Below, piece by piece: positions 29,188 through 39,601 of a stretch of 64,000 nt of DNA (positions within the stretch are counted from its first letter, which is position 1; the number at the start of each line of letters is the position of its first letter). Origin of the DNA: Prochlorococcus sp. AG-402-A21. Lineage in GTDB: Bacteria; Cyanobacteriota; Cyanobacteriia; PCC-6307; Cyanobiaceae. Where the stretch lies: NCBI GenBank assembly GCA_003279655.1, contig QCHI01000001.1:1-64000 (forward strand), given 5' to 3'. The notes under the pieces were generated by a model, which saw nothing but the letters and a program-made list of their open reading frames with translations, was not told where the DNA came from and made no database searches. The position numbers and the translations under genes were made by a program.

Positions 29188-30045
29188 TTAAGTTAATACT
29201 TTTTGAAGAGAAGCAGCAAATTCAGAATGAAGAGAGTGAGACCCCTTATACACAAAAATTTGCGCTCTCGGTAATCCAACAAGGGCTAGGTCTCCAATCA
29301 AGTCAAGCAATTTATGACGCACTGGTTCGTTTTCAAATCTCAAGGGTGGATTCACCCAAGAATCGCCGTTACAAACCAAAGCATTTTCAAGTGCTCCTCC
29401 TTTAATTAGACCCGCTTTCTTTAAGTCTTCTAACTGATCAAGAAAGCCAAAAGTTCGTGCAGGTGCAATTTCCTTAACAAAATTTTTTGGAGATAGCTCA
29501 ATAGAGAACATTTGCTGTCCAATTGCCTTATATGGGAAGTCAATCAAACCTATCAATTTCAAAATTTTTGATGGTGTTGCGAAAATTACACTGTCTCCTT
29601 GGCTCACAAAAATTGGCGATGTTATTTCTGGCCTTCTTCTAGGAGATGTAGCCGAATTAATCATTCCAACCTTTTCAATTTCCTTAATCCAACCAATCGC
29701 AGAACCATCAAGTAAAGGAATCTCACTACCAGTAATTTCTATATGTACATGAGTCAAGCCTGCACCAATTAACGAAGCCAGCAAGTGTTCTACAGTAGAC
29801 ACCTTTTTACCATGCAAATCGAGTGTTGTGCATAAAGGCGTATTCCTTACTTGCGAAATATCTATAGGAAAAATTTGATTAGGTGCCTCTGAAAAAGAGA
29901 TATGAAATCCCTTTAATTCTGTTGGCTTAATAATCACCGTACATTTAAGACCTGTATGCAATCCAATACCATGATTTTCTATTTCGTCTTGAAGCGTCCA
30001 ACCTTGTTCGTAATCATCGGGAAATGAGAACACTAGAATTTCCAA
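29188..30045 (-). CDS. lpxC: UDP-3-O-acyl-N-acetylglucosamine deacetylase
   Basis: Zinc deacetylase, the committed step of lipid A synthesis. HGIGLHTGLKC lies near the N-terminus. Zinc ligands are STVEHLLASL and PVRHKLLDLIGDLALVG, and GSEIPLLDGSA is also typical. The length is 285 residues. The first residues overlap the end of the bamA-like gene by 13 bases, indicating one transcript; MEILVFSFPDDYEQG may include a few extra residues. Confidence 0.96.
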   Translation of the reverse strand: MEILVFSFPDDYEQGWTLQDEIENHGIGLHTGLKCTVIIKPTELKGFHISFSEAPNQIFPIDISQVRNTPLCTTLDLHGKKVSTVEHLLASLIGAGLTHVHIEITGSEIPLLDGSAIGWIKEIEKVGMINSATSPRRRPEITSPIFVSQGDSVIFATPSKILKLIGLIDFPYKAIGQQMFSIELSPKNFVKEIAPARTFGFLDQLEDLKKAGLIKGGALENALVCNGDSWVNPPLRFENEPVRHKLLDLIGDLALVGLPRAQIFVYKGSHSLHSEFAASLQKVLT

Positions 30046-32354
30046 CCAATTCCAATGTTATATCGCCAATTGCCACTGAAATCTTGAGTTGCTGCCTCTA
30101 TCCGAATTGGGCCAACTGGTGTATTGATGACAGCTCCAGGTCCAACAGAAAAACCAGATCCTGGTTTTTCAAGAATTTTCCCAGGCTTCCCTGGGACATT
30201 TGATTGGGAACCAAAATCAGATCCTGCGTCAACAAATAAGAGTCCAGAAACTAATCGCCATACAGGGAATCTGTATTCTGCTGTTGCTTCTCCATAATTT
30301 CTTGCTACACCTAGATCGCAAGAGTTCCAACCTCTAACAGAGCTGGTTCCACCCAAGCAAAATGCTTCATAAGGAGGAAGGTCCCCAATAATTGTTCCCA
30401 CCTTTGCTTGAAAACCTATTGATTGAGAGCAATCTGATTTTTCACCAGGCTTGGGACGACAACCCTTGTGAAACTTCAACCAATTAACAGGATAAAAACG
30501 TGAATAACTAACCCTAGATCTGTTAAAGGTCGGTGAATTTTCACCTAAACTAATAAATTGTTCTGAACCAATATTTAAATAATCTCCGGAAGTTGGATTT
30601 CTTGAATTATCTAAATTGTTATATGTTATAGCACTTTTAAAACTAACTAGTGTGTTTTCTTCGGAACAATTATATGCAACACAAATAACTTCATTCTCAG
30701 GGACCTTACCATCATTAAAATTCGTTGATGCTACTCCATAAGGTCTTTTATCTCCTGCGTAGTCTATTGGTTTAACTTTCTGGAAATTAGCACCAATAAG
30801 TACACTCCAAGGAACCTTTTTGAGAGGCTGACCTCCATTTAAAGGTCTTGCGAAAGAGAAACCTCCCCCAGTTCTCTCTAAGACAATAGAGTCACCCTCA
30901 TAATCAAACCAACTAAACTGCGGCGCCGACAACTTAGCTGAAGAAAGATTAGTAAATGGTCCCGTTTCAATCAAAGTATCATTATCGTATAAGTCTAATT
31001 TTTGAGATCGATTAGTGTCGTAACTACTCGATGAATTAGGTGCTTCATATCTATCTGTAACTCCTCTAATACTTCCCCCCTCTTGACTTCTAAATTCTTG
31101 AGGAACTTCTCTACTTAAATACAATGAAGTTCTAAAAGATGTTCTATATTTATCATTTTTTATCCAGGGATCATATAGTGAAAGATTTAAGAGTGCTCCA
31201 TATTCACCATAAGTCAAATTCATATTTGATGACCATGATCTTCCAACCAGATTGGACTCTTGCAATCCGATCTGTCCAAAAACGCCTTGGGCTCCGCTAT
31301 AACCAAGTCCACCGGTCAAAGAACCAGTTCTCTGTTCTGTTATACCTAGTAAAATAATAACCTTACCAGGTTCAGAATTAACCGGTTTAAGCGTTACCTT
31401 TATATCATTAAAAAGTGAAGTTGCGTATAATCTTTTTATATCTTCTTCTAATTTATTTCTGTTAAAAATATCTCCGACTTTAGTTATTAATTCTCTTTCA
31501 ATTACCCATCTTTTTGTTTTTCCTTTTATCAACATACCCTTTTCATCTTCTGCATTTCCATCTTCATCTATAAAGCTAATTTCTATACCAGAAATATATC
31601 CTTCTTGAATCTTAAGCTCTACTATTCCATCTTTGGTTACACGACTAGGTCCAGATATCCTTGCCAATGAAAATCCATTAGAATTATACCAATCTTTAAT
31701 TTTTTTAATTCTTATCTGTAGAGTATTTAGATTTAAGGTTTTTCCATAATCACTATTAAAAATCTCATTTAATTTCGTATTTGATAGTTTTCTCTCATCC
31801 GGAAGGATATTAATCTTACTTAACACCGGATTTGGTTCAACTTTAATCAAAAGTTGAACTCCTAAAGGACTCTGTGAAGATTCAACTTTTGCTCCAGAGA
31901 ACCAACCTGTTGAATAAATTCGAGCTAAATCCTTCTTAACTTCTTCACTTGTAACTTTGCTACCTGGTCTAATTAACATTGCATCATAAGCAAGAGCTTC
32001 CAAGCGCTCTTTTTCAGGATGCTTATCAAGTCCCTGAATAATTATTTCTGAAATTAATACCCTTTTTTCTCTCTTTTCTTCAGTTATACTTTTTTCATCT
32101 TTTTGATTTGTTTCATCAGAAATCAAAAACCCATCAAACTTTAAATTAAATTCATTAATATTAAGTTGATAAGTAGATTTAAAAATTTCAGTTTGTTTAT
32201 TTTCAGAAAATATTTGATTTCTACCTGAGATTATTTTAGAAGCTTTAGTTTCTCCAAAAAGACTAATAAACGGGAATAAAAAAGCAATAGCATATGCACT
32301 TTTGTTTTTTAATTTCTTATTAAAGATGGGGTGTTTTTTGAACATAGATTTCAA
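30033..32354 (-). CDS. bamA: Outer membrane assembly factor BamA (Omp85 family)
   Basis: 773 residues. The N-terminus has a signal-like hydrophobic segment (SAYAIAFLFPFISLFGETKA). POTRA domains follow (for example ISEIIIQGLDKHPEKERLEALA and VKKDLARIYSTGWFSGAKV), then a C-terminal beta-barrel. The barrel lid motif VRGW appears in LGGTSSVRGWNSCD, and GPIRIEAATQD...GIGWKF closes the barrel. It inserts outer membrane proteins and is homologous to plastid Toc75. It lies directly upstream of lpxC. Confidence 0.94.
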   Translation of the reverse strand: MKSMFKKHPIFNKKLKNKSAYAIAFLFPFISLFGETKASKIISGRNQIFSENKQTEIFKSTYQLNINEFNLKFDGFLISDETNQKDEKSITEEKREKRVLISEIIIQGLDKHPEKERLEALAYDAMLIRPGSKVTSEEVKKDLARIYSTGWFSGAKVESSQSPLGVQLLIKVEPNPVLSKINILPDERKLSNTKLNEIFNSDYGKTLNLNTLQIRIKKIKDWYNSNGFSLARISGPSRVTKDGIVELKIQEGYISGIEISFIDEDGNAEDEKGMLIKGKTKRWVIERELITKVGDIFNRNKLEEDIKRLYATSLFNDIKVTLKPVNSEPGKVIILLGITEQRTGSLTGGLGYSGAQGVFGQIGLQESNLVGRSWSSNMNLTYGEYGALLNLSLYDPWIKNDKYRTSFRTSLYLSREVPQEFRSQEGGSIRGVTDRYEAPNSSSSYDTNRSQKLDLYDNDTLIETGPFTNLSSAKLSAPQFSWFDYEGDSIVLERTGGGFSFARPLNGGQPLKKVPWSVLIGANFQKVKPIDYAGDKRPYGVASTNFNDGKVPENEVICVAYNCSEENTLVSFKSAITYNNLDNSRNPTSGDYLNIGSEQFISLGENSPTFNRSRVSYSRFYPVNWLKFHKGCRPKPGEKSDCSQSIGFQAKVGTIIGDLPPYEAFCLGGTSSVRGWNSCDLGVARNYGEATAEYRFPVWRLVSGLLFVDAGSDFGSQSNVPGKPGKILEKPGSGFSVGPGAVINTPVGPIRIEAATQDFSGNWRYNIGIGWKF

Positions 32355-32398
32355 AGAATTCTGTTAAATGACGCACTTATTAGGTGATAATGATTAAA

Positions 32399-33142
32399 TC
32401 AAGTAGCATTAGAGGAATTTTTTTCTATACGTTTTAAAATCTCCTCATAAGCATCTATAACACCTCCAAGATCTTGCCGAAAGCGGTCTTTGTCAAGAAT
32501 TCGTTCCTTAGGATCAGAATTCTTTTTATCCCAAAACCTACAATTATCTGGACTTATTTCATCAGCTATCACAAGTTTTCCTAATGAGTTAAGTCCAAAT
32601 TCTAATTTAAAGTCGACTAATAGTAAATCAAGTGAATCAAAATATTCTTTTAAAACTTTATTGACACTTCTAGTGATCCTCTCAACCTCTTCCATCTGAG
32701 TAGGACTTATTAAACCAAGCAACTTCAATCTTTTTTCTGTAAGTATAGGATCTCCTAATTCATCATCTTTATAATAAAAATCCAGAAGGGGAGGATTTAA
32801 GATTGTGCCTTGATTGATTGGAGTTTCTCTACATAATGAACCAGTAGCAATATTGCGAATAACAACTTCCAAAGGGATAACATTAATTTTTTCCGCAATC
32901 ATGAAAGTTTCTGAATGAAGTTCTAAAAAGTGTGTAGGAATTCCATTCAATTCAAGCAATTTAAAAAGGGCCGCAGAAATTTTACAATTCAATCGTCCTT
33001 TGCCCTCGATCTCTGATCGTTTTTTTGCGTTAAAAGCAGTAGCATCATTCTTGAACTCAATTAAGACCTTATTTGGATTTTCACAAGCAAATACTCGTTT
33101 TGCCTTCCCTTCATAAATTAGTGATCCTTGGATATGATTCAT
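32399..33142 (-). CDS. purC: SAICAR synthetase
   Basis: Purine pathway enzyme joining CAIR and aspartate. It begins [36 protein letters not shown] and contains [18 protein letters not shown] and LVDFKLEFG...[13 protein letters not shown], all PurC signatures. Length 247 residues. It is divergent from purD across a gap of about 190 bases that should hold both promoters. Confidence 0.97.
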   Translation of the reverse strand: MNHIQGSLIYEGKAKRVFACENPNKVLIEFKNDATAFNAKKRSEIEGKGRLNCKISAALFKLLELNGIPTHFLELHSETFMIAEKINVIPLEVVIRNIATGSLCRETPINQGTILNPPLLDFYYKDDELGDPILTEKRLKLLGLISPTQMEEVERITRSVNKVLKEYFDSLDLLLVDFKLEFGLNSLGKLVIADEISPDNCRFWDKKNSDPKERILDKDRFRQDLGGVIDAYEEILKRIEKNSSNAT

Positions 33143-33331
33143 TAATACCTCTGTTATCTAATTAGTATAAATAGACAATGCTAAAAAAATCACCTCAATC
33201 AAAACAAATTCATTTAAGAACTAAAGTCCAAACAACAAAATAACTTCTCTTCAAACAATTGATTAACTAATAATCAAAAGGTAATTAAAGGTCCACTAAA
33301 ACTATTTTTCCATTCAAGCAAGAAAAAAGCT

Positions 33332-34645
33332 ATGACAAAGAATCAAAAAACAGACAAGTTAAGAGAACTAAAAAAAATTTTAATAGTTGGAAGTGGAGGG
33401 AGAGAAAACTCAATTGCTTGGGCACTATCAAGGAATCAAACCATTGAACAAATATATGTTTGTCCAGGTAATGGTGGGACTGCCAACTTTGAAAAATGTA
33501 TTTGTCTAAATCCTAAATCTGAAGATGCAAAAACAATTATCAAAGAGTGTCAGCGTCTTCAAATTAATTTAGTCATCATTGGTCCTGAAGTGCCTTTGGC
33601 TGAGGGCATGGCTAATAAAATGCGTGATGCAGGATTAACAGTTTTTGGGCCTGACAAAGAAGGCGCTCAATTGGAAGCCAGTAAAGGCTGGGCTAAAGAT
33701 CTGATGATAGAAAACAACATCCCTACAGCCAAGTACTGGTCGGCAGAATCTAAAGAAGAAGCATTAGAAATTCTAAAAAGATTCAATCAACCTCTTGTTA
33801 TCAAGGCAGACGGTCTTGCAGCAGGTAAAGGTGTAACTGTTTGTGAAACCATAGAGCAATCTAAGGAAGCTATTAAAGAAGTCTTCTCTGGAAAGTTTGG
33901 CTCTGCAGGAAAGAAAGTTATTCTTGAAGAAAAAATTGAAGGCCCAGAAGTTTCTATTTTTGCTCTTTGTGATGGAGAAAAATTAATTGTTCTTCCCCCA
34001 GCCCAGGATCACAAAAGATTACTTGAAGGAGACAATGGTCCTAACACTGGTGGAATGGGAGCCTATGCACCTGCGCTTGTCATCAATCAAAAAGATCTTG
34101 AGGACTTAACAGAGCTTGTTCTTCAACCAACATTAAAAGGTTTAAAAAAAAAGGGAATTAACTATATCGGCATAATTTATGCAGGCTTAATGCTCACATC
34201 ATCTGGACCAAAAGTTATTGAATTTAATTGCCGTTTTGGTGATCCAGAATGTCAAGCATTGATGCCATTAATGGGCGAAGAATTCGCATCTGTAATTTTC
34301 GCTTGCGCTCGAGGAGAGCTAGAAAACGCCCCAAAACTTACTTTTAACAATCAATGTAGTGTTTGTATTGTTGCTGCTTCAAAGGGATATCCTGAAAGCC
34401 CTCAAAAAGGTGACAAAATAAACATAAACATTGATTCAAATTCTTCACTCCAAGTTTTTCACGCGGGGACCACGATCGACAAGTTTGACAATATAATTAC
34501 CTCAGGAGGTAGGGTTCTTTCACTAGTCGCTCAGGGAGAAAGCTTTGAAAAAGCCTTTGATTTAGCCTATTCTAATATGAAAAAAATCAATTTTGATGGT
34601 ATGCATTTTCGCGAAGATATAGGCTATCAAGTTAGAAATATTTAA
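33332..34645 (+). CDS. purD: Phosphoribosylamine-glycine ligase
   Basis: GAR synthetase of purine synthesis, an ATP-grasp enzyme of 437 residues. It has ILIVGSGGRENSIAWAL at the N-terminus, the ATP-grasp loop VIKADGLAAGKGVTVC, and the signature FNCRFGDPECQALMPL. GPNTGGMGAYAP is also typical. It lies 15 bases before the sensor kinase gene on the same strand. The divergent neighbour purC serves the same pathway. Confidence 0.97.
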   Translation: MTKNQKTDKLRELKKILIVGSGGRENSIAWALSRNQTIEQIYVCPGNGGTANFEKCICLNPKSEDAKTIIKECQRLQINLVIIGPEVPLAEGMANKMRDAGLTVFGPDKEGAQLEASKGWAKDLMIENNIPTAKYWSAESKEEALEILKRFNQPLVIKADGLAAGKGVTVCETIEQSKEAIKEVFSGKFGSAGKKVILEEKIEGPEVSIFALCDGEKLIVLPPAQDHKRLLEGDNGPNTGGMGAYAPALVINQKDLEDLTELVLQPTLKGLKKKGINYIGIIYAGLMLTSSGPKVIEFNCRFGDPECQALMPLMGEEFASVIFACARGELENAPKLTFNNQCSVCIVAASKGYPESPQKGDKININIDSNSSLQVFHAGTTIDKFDNIITSGGRVLSLVAQGESFEKAFDLAYSNMKKINFDGMHFREDIGYQVRNI

Positions 34646-34660
34646 TTTGATTTATCTTAC

Positions 34661-36730
34661 ATGAATAACTCAAATTTAAATCAAAATAATTCTTTATCAC
34701 AATCAAAAGAAGACGTCTTCTTGGATGATTTAAGTATGTTAGAAAAAATAAATTTATGGTGGTCAAGATTTAATTTGAGATCCAAACTACTTGCTTTTGG
34801 AACCTTAGTAGTTAGTTTTATAATGACACTTATCACATTTTTTGCTCTAAGCAGCATACAAAAAGATGCTGGTATGAATGATACAAGATATGCCAGAGAT
34901 TTAGGATTATTATTATCTGGAAACGTTACAGAATTAGTCGCTAACAATCAAACAAGAGAACTTTTCAATGTGGCTGAGAAGTTTTGGCGTTCAAGCAGAA
35001 ATTTAAGATACATTTTTTTTACTGACCCAGATGGCTTAGTGAAACTTGGCATTCCAGTAAGTGCAACAACTTCAGAATCTGATGTTGAAGGGGCCCTGCA
35101 ACTAAATAGAAAACTACAACTACCAAGTGAATTAAAAAAACAACCTCAATTTCCTTTAGTTAGACAACATTCAACCCCTCAAGGTCAAGTGACTGATGTT
35201 TTTGTTCCCATGCTCTGGAAGGGTGAATATCTAGGTACGTTAGCTCTAGGAGTAACACCCAATAAAAAAGCTCTTGCCACAGCCGCATTAACTAGAGAGA
35301 TTACTGTTGCAGTATTTATTTCTATCTGGGTTTTAGTAATAATTGGCGCAGTATTTAATGCTCTAACAATCACTCGTCCCATTAAAGAATTAGTTATTGG
35401 AGTAAGAGAGATTGCTAAAGGCAATTTCAAATCAAGAGTAGATCTTCCTATGAGTGGAGAACTTGGAGAGCTCTTAAACGGTTTCAATGCGATGGCATCC
35501 AGATTAGAAGATTATGATGCTGCAAATATTGAGGAATTAAAAGCTGCACAAGTCAAACAGGAATCTTTAATAGCAACCATGGCAGATGGCGCTCTTCTTC
35601 TTGACGAACAGGGAAATATTGTTTTGGTCAATCCAACTGCCAGAAGACTATTTCGCTGGGAAGGTAGAAAACTTGAAGGTCAGAAATTATTAAATCAACT
35701 TCCTGATTCTCTTGCAAAAGAGCTCGAAACACCAATCACTTCTCTTTTAAATAATTTTGGAGATAGCGATGATTTGCGTTGCAATCTTGAAGAACCTCCA
35801 AGGACACTTCGTATAGTTTTAAAGTCCGTCAGAGACACAACAGGAGAAAATATCAAGGGTATTGCTGTTACGGCACAAGATCTCACTAGAGAGGTGCAAT
35901 TAAATGCAGCACAAAAAAGATTCATCAGTAATGTTTCCCACGAATTAAGAACGCCATTATTTAATATTAAAAGCTATGTTGAGACTCTTTATGACTTAGG
36001 TGAACAACTTTCAAAAGATGAACAAAAAGAATTTCTGGGTGTTGCAAATTCAGAGACAGATAGACTTACCCGCTTAGTCAATGATGTTCTTGACCTATCC
36101 AAGTTAGAGTCTGGAAGAACTATACAATTAGAACCACTAAGTATAAAAGAAGCCATGGAACAGACCTTAAGAAACTACAAGCTTAATGCTGAAGATAAAA
36201 ATGTAAAATTAATATTAAATGTTGAAAATAATTTAACATTGGTATTAGGTAACTGGGATATGCTTCTTCAGGTTTTAGATAACCTTATTGGTAATGCACT
36301 AAAGTTTAGTAAACATGGAGGAATAATAAATTTAAAAGCATATACCTGGCCAGATATCTGCGTTGCTGCGCCAGTTGATCAAGATAATAAAGCTCCACAT
36401 TGTGAGATATTGTCTCCGATGCCAAAAATCAGAGTGGAGATTTCTGACTCAGGATGTGGCATTTCCGAGATAGATCAACAAAAAATATTTGAACGTTTTT
36501 ACAGAGTTGAAGATTCCGTTCACACTGAAGTAGGAACTGGCTTAGGGCTGTCAATTGTTAAAGGCATAGTTGATAAACATGGAAGTGAAATAAGAATGGC
36601 TAGTGAGCTAAATACTGGAACGACTTTTTGGTTCGAACTTCCTCTTGAAGACTCTGATGCTGATCAGTTGTTACTGAAATCTGCAAGGAAAAACTGGGAA
36701 CTTGAAAATGATAAGTCCCTTATTACATAA
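34661..36730 (+). CDS. nblS: Sensor histidine kinase, NblS/DspA (Hik33) type
   Basis: 689 residues. Two membrane helices (about 45-65 and 220-240) flank a periplasmic region. A HAMP domain (LTITRPIKELVIGVREIAKGNFKSR), a PAS domain (LIATMADGALLLDEQGNIVLVNPTARRLF), the phospho-acceptor FISNVSHELRTPLFNIKSY near residue 425 and a complete HATPase (DNLIGNALKFSK, DSGCGISEID, GTGLGLSIVKGIV) follow. This layout is that of NblS/DspA, which controls hli and photosynthesis genes in high light and nutrient stress. Its only neighbour link is kaiC, convergent with a 3-base gap. Confidence 0.92.
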   Translation: MNNSNLNQNNSLSQSKEDVFLDDLSMLEKINLWWSRFNLRSKLLAFGTLVVSFIMTLITFFALSSIQKDAGMNDTRYARDLGLLLSGNVTELVANNQTRELFNVAEKFWRSSRNLRYIFFTDPDGLVKLGIPVSATTSESDVEGALQLNRKLQLPSELKKQPQFPLVRQHSTPQGQVTDVFVPMLWKGEYLGTLALGVTPNKKALATAALTREITVAVFISIWVLVIIGAVFNALTITRPIKELVIGVREIAKGNFKSRVDLPMSGELGELLNGFNAMASRLEDYDAANIEELKAAQVKQESLIATMADGALLLDEQGNIVLVNPTARRLFRWEGRKLEGQKLLNQLPDSLAKELETPITSLLNNFGDSDDLRCNLEEPPRTLRIVLKSVRDTTGENIKGIAVTAQDLTREVQLNAAQKRFISNVSHELRTPLFNIKSYVETLYDLGEQLSKDEQKEFLGVANSETDRLTRLVNDVLDLSKLESGRTIQLEPLSIKEAMEQTLRNYKLNAEDKNVKLILNVENNLTLVLGNWDMLLQVLDNLIGNALKFSKHGGIINLKAYTWPDICVAAPVDQDNKAPHCEILSPMPKIRVEISDSGCGISEIDQQKIFERFYRVEDSVHTEVGTGLGLSIVKGIVDKHGSEIRMASELNTGTTFWFELPLEDSDADQLLLKSARKNWELENDKSLIT

Positions 36731-36733
36731 AAA

Positions 36734-38236
36734 TTAGTCTTTACTTCCTTCAATGCTCCTAAAAACGCCAGGCATCTGCTCTTCAGGATTAATACGGTGA
36801 GGAGCTCCACTAAATATCTGTTCAAAGTTAGAGAATGAATCTTTAATCTCAGGACCTTCATTAGTAATAATATATTCACGTATCCTTTTGTCATGCCATG
36901 ATCCCCGCATCTTAAAAACATTTATTGCTCTTGCCATTTCACCTCTTATTTCCACATACTGCAAAAGCAAAATAGTATCAGTTATTGTTGAAATATGAGA
37001 ATCAGTAATTGAGTGACTTCCCATGAATTCTTCTGCGGTATTAGTAAAGAATCCTGCTATTTCTTCTTGTTTTGCATAACCAGTTACTCCAATAACAAAT
37101 TGCCTAAAAGCATTCAAACTTACACCTCTAGCTAATGCAGATAGAGAATCAATTGCCATTCTGGAAGGTTTATATTCGCAAATCTCGGATTTGATGATTT
37201 GCAGATGGTCTTCCAACCCAGTTGATTCTGGATATGCACAAATAATCTTCAATAATCCATCAGCCTCCATTTTTTCAAAGTCAATCCCCCAGCTAGTGGC
37301 ATTACGAAGCAGTTGTGCTCTTGATTCCTCATATGCAAAAAGTATTGTTCTTTCTTTATTCTTGTAAGCATCTTCAACAAACTTAGAAACTAACATTGTT
37401 TTTCCAGTACCTGTTGCACCAGTTGCAAGAATAATTGAATCTTGAAAATAGCCGCCTCCACACATTTCATCCAAATCTGGAACCCCAGAACTTATACGAA
37501 TATTTGATGATCTTTGAGTCAACCTCATTGCACCTAAAGGGAATGCAACTATTCCTTGGGGACCCATTGTAAAAGGGAATTCACCCTTCATATGTGTCGT
37601 TCCTCTTAATTTCAAAATTTCTACAGTTCTTCTCCTTTTCTCTGCCTCTAAAACATTCCTCAAGATAACGACATTATCAGAAACGAATTCTTCAACTCCA
37701 TATCTAGCAATAGGACCATATTCATCTATTCTTTCAGTAGTCATTACAGTAGTAACACCTATTTCTTTAAGTCTTGCTATTAGTCGAAAAATCTCTCTTC
37801 TAACAACATATATAGCATCATATTGTTGAAAAACTGCCGTCATTGAATCTATAGCTACTCTCTTAGCTTTGAACTTTCTTATGGCATAACTGATCCTTTC
37901 AATTAACCCTGACAAATCAAAACTACCAGCGACATCTTGTCCATCTGGGTCTGGAGATGCGTCTAAAATAAAGAGCTTATTTTGGTCAATTAATCCTTGT
38001 AAATCCCAACCAAAACTTGCAGCATTCCTAATAATGTCTAAAGGGGATTCTTCAAAAGTAACAAAAATCCCAGGTTCATCAAAATTACATATTCCATGAT
38101 GAAGATATTGCAAAGAAAAAACTGTTTTACCAGTCCCAGATGTTCCGCTAACAAGAGTGCTGCGTGCATTTGGCAACCCACCATGACAAATATCATCAAA
38201 ACCCTCAATTCCAGTAGGAAGTTTTTGAACCTGCAT
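36734..38236 (-). CDS. kaiC: Circadian clock protein KaiC
   Basis: Duplicated RecA-like ATPase of 500 residues. CI Walker A is SGTSGTGKT (about 32) with catalytic VTFEES; CII Walker A is ATGATGTGKT (about 265) with FAYEES. The autophosphorylation pair Ser-Thr lies in SHISTITDT, as in Synechococcus KaiC. The N-terminus is somewhat shorter than in Synechococcus and the C-terminal tail differs slightly, but the SGAPHRI region is kept. kaiB lies 129 bases upstream on the same strand. No kaiA is present nearby. Confidence 0.97.
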   Translation of the reverse strand: MQVQKLPTGIEGFDDICHGGLPNARSTLVSGTSGTGKTVFSLQYLHHGICNFDEPGIFVTFEESPLDIIRNAASFGWDLQGLIDQNKLFILDASPDPDGQDVAGSFDLSGLIERISYAIRKFKAKRVAIDSMTAVFQQYDAIYVVRREIFRLIARLKEIGVTTVMTTERIDEYGPIARYGVEEFVSDNVVILRNVLEAEKRRRTVEILKLRGTTHMKGEFPFTMGPQGIVAFPLGAMRLTQRSSNIRISSGVPDLDEMCGGGYFQDSIILATGATGTGKTMLVSKFVEDAYKNKERTILFAYEESRAQLLRNATSWGIDFEKMEADGLLKIICAYPESTGLEDHLQIIKSEICEYKPSRMAIDSLSALARGVSLNAFRQFVIGVTGYAKQEEIAGFFTNTAEEFMGSHSITDSHISTITDTILLLQYVEIRGEMARAINVFKMRGSWHDKRIREYIITNEGPEIKDSFSNFEQIFSGAPHRINPEEQMPGVFRSIEGSKD

Positions 38237-38365
38237 TTTTAGTCGATTTTTTTTATTGAAGAACGCTAAAAGCTCTTACTTACAAAACATAATAAACAAA
38301 CAGTAAAAATAGCTTAGTTATCGGTTGGACTTAAGGATTCATTTACTTATTTACTTATAGTTCAT

Positions 38366-38689
38366 TTATTTATCTGAAGAATAAAACATTTCTTGATCTG
38401 ACAGTTCATCATACAAAAGGTCCAATCCAATTAAAACCTTTTCTCTATCTGATAGATCACCAATTATTCTTCGGACAGGTGGAGGTAAAATCTTAGATAA
38501 AGTTGGTGTAGCAAGTATTTTGTCTTCTTCCGCTAGTTGAGGACTTTTTAAAACATCAATCACTTTCAGGGCATAAACACCTTTGAACTCACTTTCTAAG
38601 ATCTCTCTCAATGTATTCAAAGCTCTCATTGAGTTTGGCGTATTCCCAGCCACATAAAGCTTAAGAATATATGTCTTCCTTGCATTCAT
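38366..38689 (-). CDS. kaiB: Circadian clock protein KaiB
   Basis: Thioredoxin-like fold-switching protein that binds KaiC and helps reset its phosphorylation. [35 protein letters not shown] and [25 protein letters not shown] are canonical. The ORF track begins 24 codons earlier, but a strong ribosome-binding site GGAGGT sits six bases before the ATG at 38689, and homologous KaiB proteins start here. That gives 107 residues. The extra upstream codons are not KaiB-like. Confidence 0.96.
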   Translation of the reverse strand: MNARKTYILKLYVAGNTPNSMRALNTLREILESEFKGVYALKVIDVLKSPQLAEEDKILATPTLSKILPPPVRRIIGDLSDREKVLIGLDLLYDELSDQEMFYSSDK

Positions 38690-38693
38690 TTCA

Positions 38694-38700
38694 AACCTCC
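38694..38700 (-). promoter_or_regulatory. Ribosome binding site deciding the kaiB start
   Basis: On the minus strand TTGGAGGTTTGAAATG places GGAGGT an ideal distance before the kaiB ATG at 38689. Strong Shine-Dalgarno sites are uncommon in this window, so this one is informative. Confidence 0.8.
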
Positions 38701-38875
38701 AAAAAATCCAAAGAGCATATGTCTTTCTTAAATCTTGACTAAGTAACCAACAAAAAGCCAAAATGTTAGTTTGTTTTCCGATTACGATTAAGGCTTAATC
38801 GATTATTAACTAAATAAAAAGGTGAAAAACTGTTTTTTTAATTAATTTCGAGCCTTAACGTGTCACCAACTAATC

Positions 38876-39304
38876 ATGGCTGAAAAAAAATCATCTCCTA
38901 AAAAGGAAACAACTCAATCTGAAACCTATGCGATAGTAGAAGCCTCAGGGAAACAATTTTGGCTTCAATCCAACCGTTATTATGACTTAGACCGATGCCA
39001 TGCAGAAGTTGATGACGTTTTAACTATTGACAAAGTGCTTCTTTTAAACGATGGCAAAGATTTAAAAATTGGAAAACCTTATGTTAAGGATGCCAAAGTA
39101 GAAATAAAAGTCTTAGAACATAGAAGAGGACCAAAAATAATTGTTTATAAAATGCGACCAAAGAAAAAAACAAGACGTAAAAATGGTCACCGTCAAGAAC
39201 TTACAAGAGTTTTAGTTCAATCAATATCTACTGGATCAAAAGCAAAAAAAACAAAAGAATCTAAAGGAACCAAAACCTCCGCTAGTAAAGTAGAATCCGA
39301 ATAA
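38876..39304 (+). CDS. rplU: 50S ribosomal protein L21
   Basis: The L21 core reads YAIVEASGKQFWLQSNRYYDLDR and later KVEIKVLEHRRGPKIIVYKMRPKKKTRRKNGHRQELTRVLV. Both ends are extended relative to the usual 103 residues: a charged N-terminus of about 18 residues and a Lys/Ser-rich tail of about 25, totalling 142. It is followed by rpmA after 24 bases, the standard operon. Confidence 0.97.
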   Translation: MAEKKSSPKKETTQSETYAIVEASGKQFWLQSNRYYDLDRCHAEVDDVLTIDKVLLLNDGKDLKIGKPYVKDAKVEIKVLEHRRGPKIIVYKMRPKKKTRRKNGHRQELTRVLVQSISTGSKAKKTKESKGTKTSASKVESE

Positions 39305-39328
39305 CCTAATTAAATGTTTACATAAATC

Positions 39329-39601
39329 ATGGCTCATAAGAAAGGTACTGGATCAACTAGAAATGGAAGAGATTCAAACTCAAAGAGACTTGGTGTTAAA
39401 GCTTATGGTGGCGAGAAGGTAACCGCTGGGTCTATTCTTATTCGGCAAAGAGGAACATCTGTTCTTCCAGGAATCAATGTTGGTAGGGGCAAAGATGATA
39501 CTCTTTTTGCTCTAACTGATGGTTCAGTTCATTTTGAAAGTATTCGTAGAGGCTTAAGGAATAGAAAAAGGATTAATATTTCCGCAGCCAAGGCTGTTTA
39601 G
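39329..39601 (+). CDS. rpmA: 50S ribosomal protein L27
   Basis: Begins [43 protein letters not shown], the standard L27 N-terminus that reaches the peptidyl-transferase centre. Length 90 residues. Co-transcribed with rplU; the 3' end overlaps the convergent methyltransferase gene by four bases. Confidence 0.98.
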   Translation: MAHKKGTGSTRNGRDSNSKRLGVKAYGGEKVTAGSILIRQRGTSVLPGINVGRGKDDTLFALTDGSVHFESIRRGLRNRKRINISAAKAV

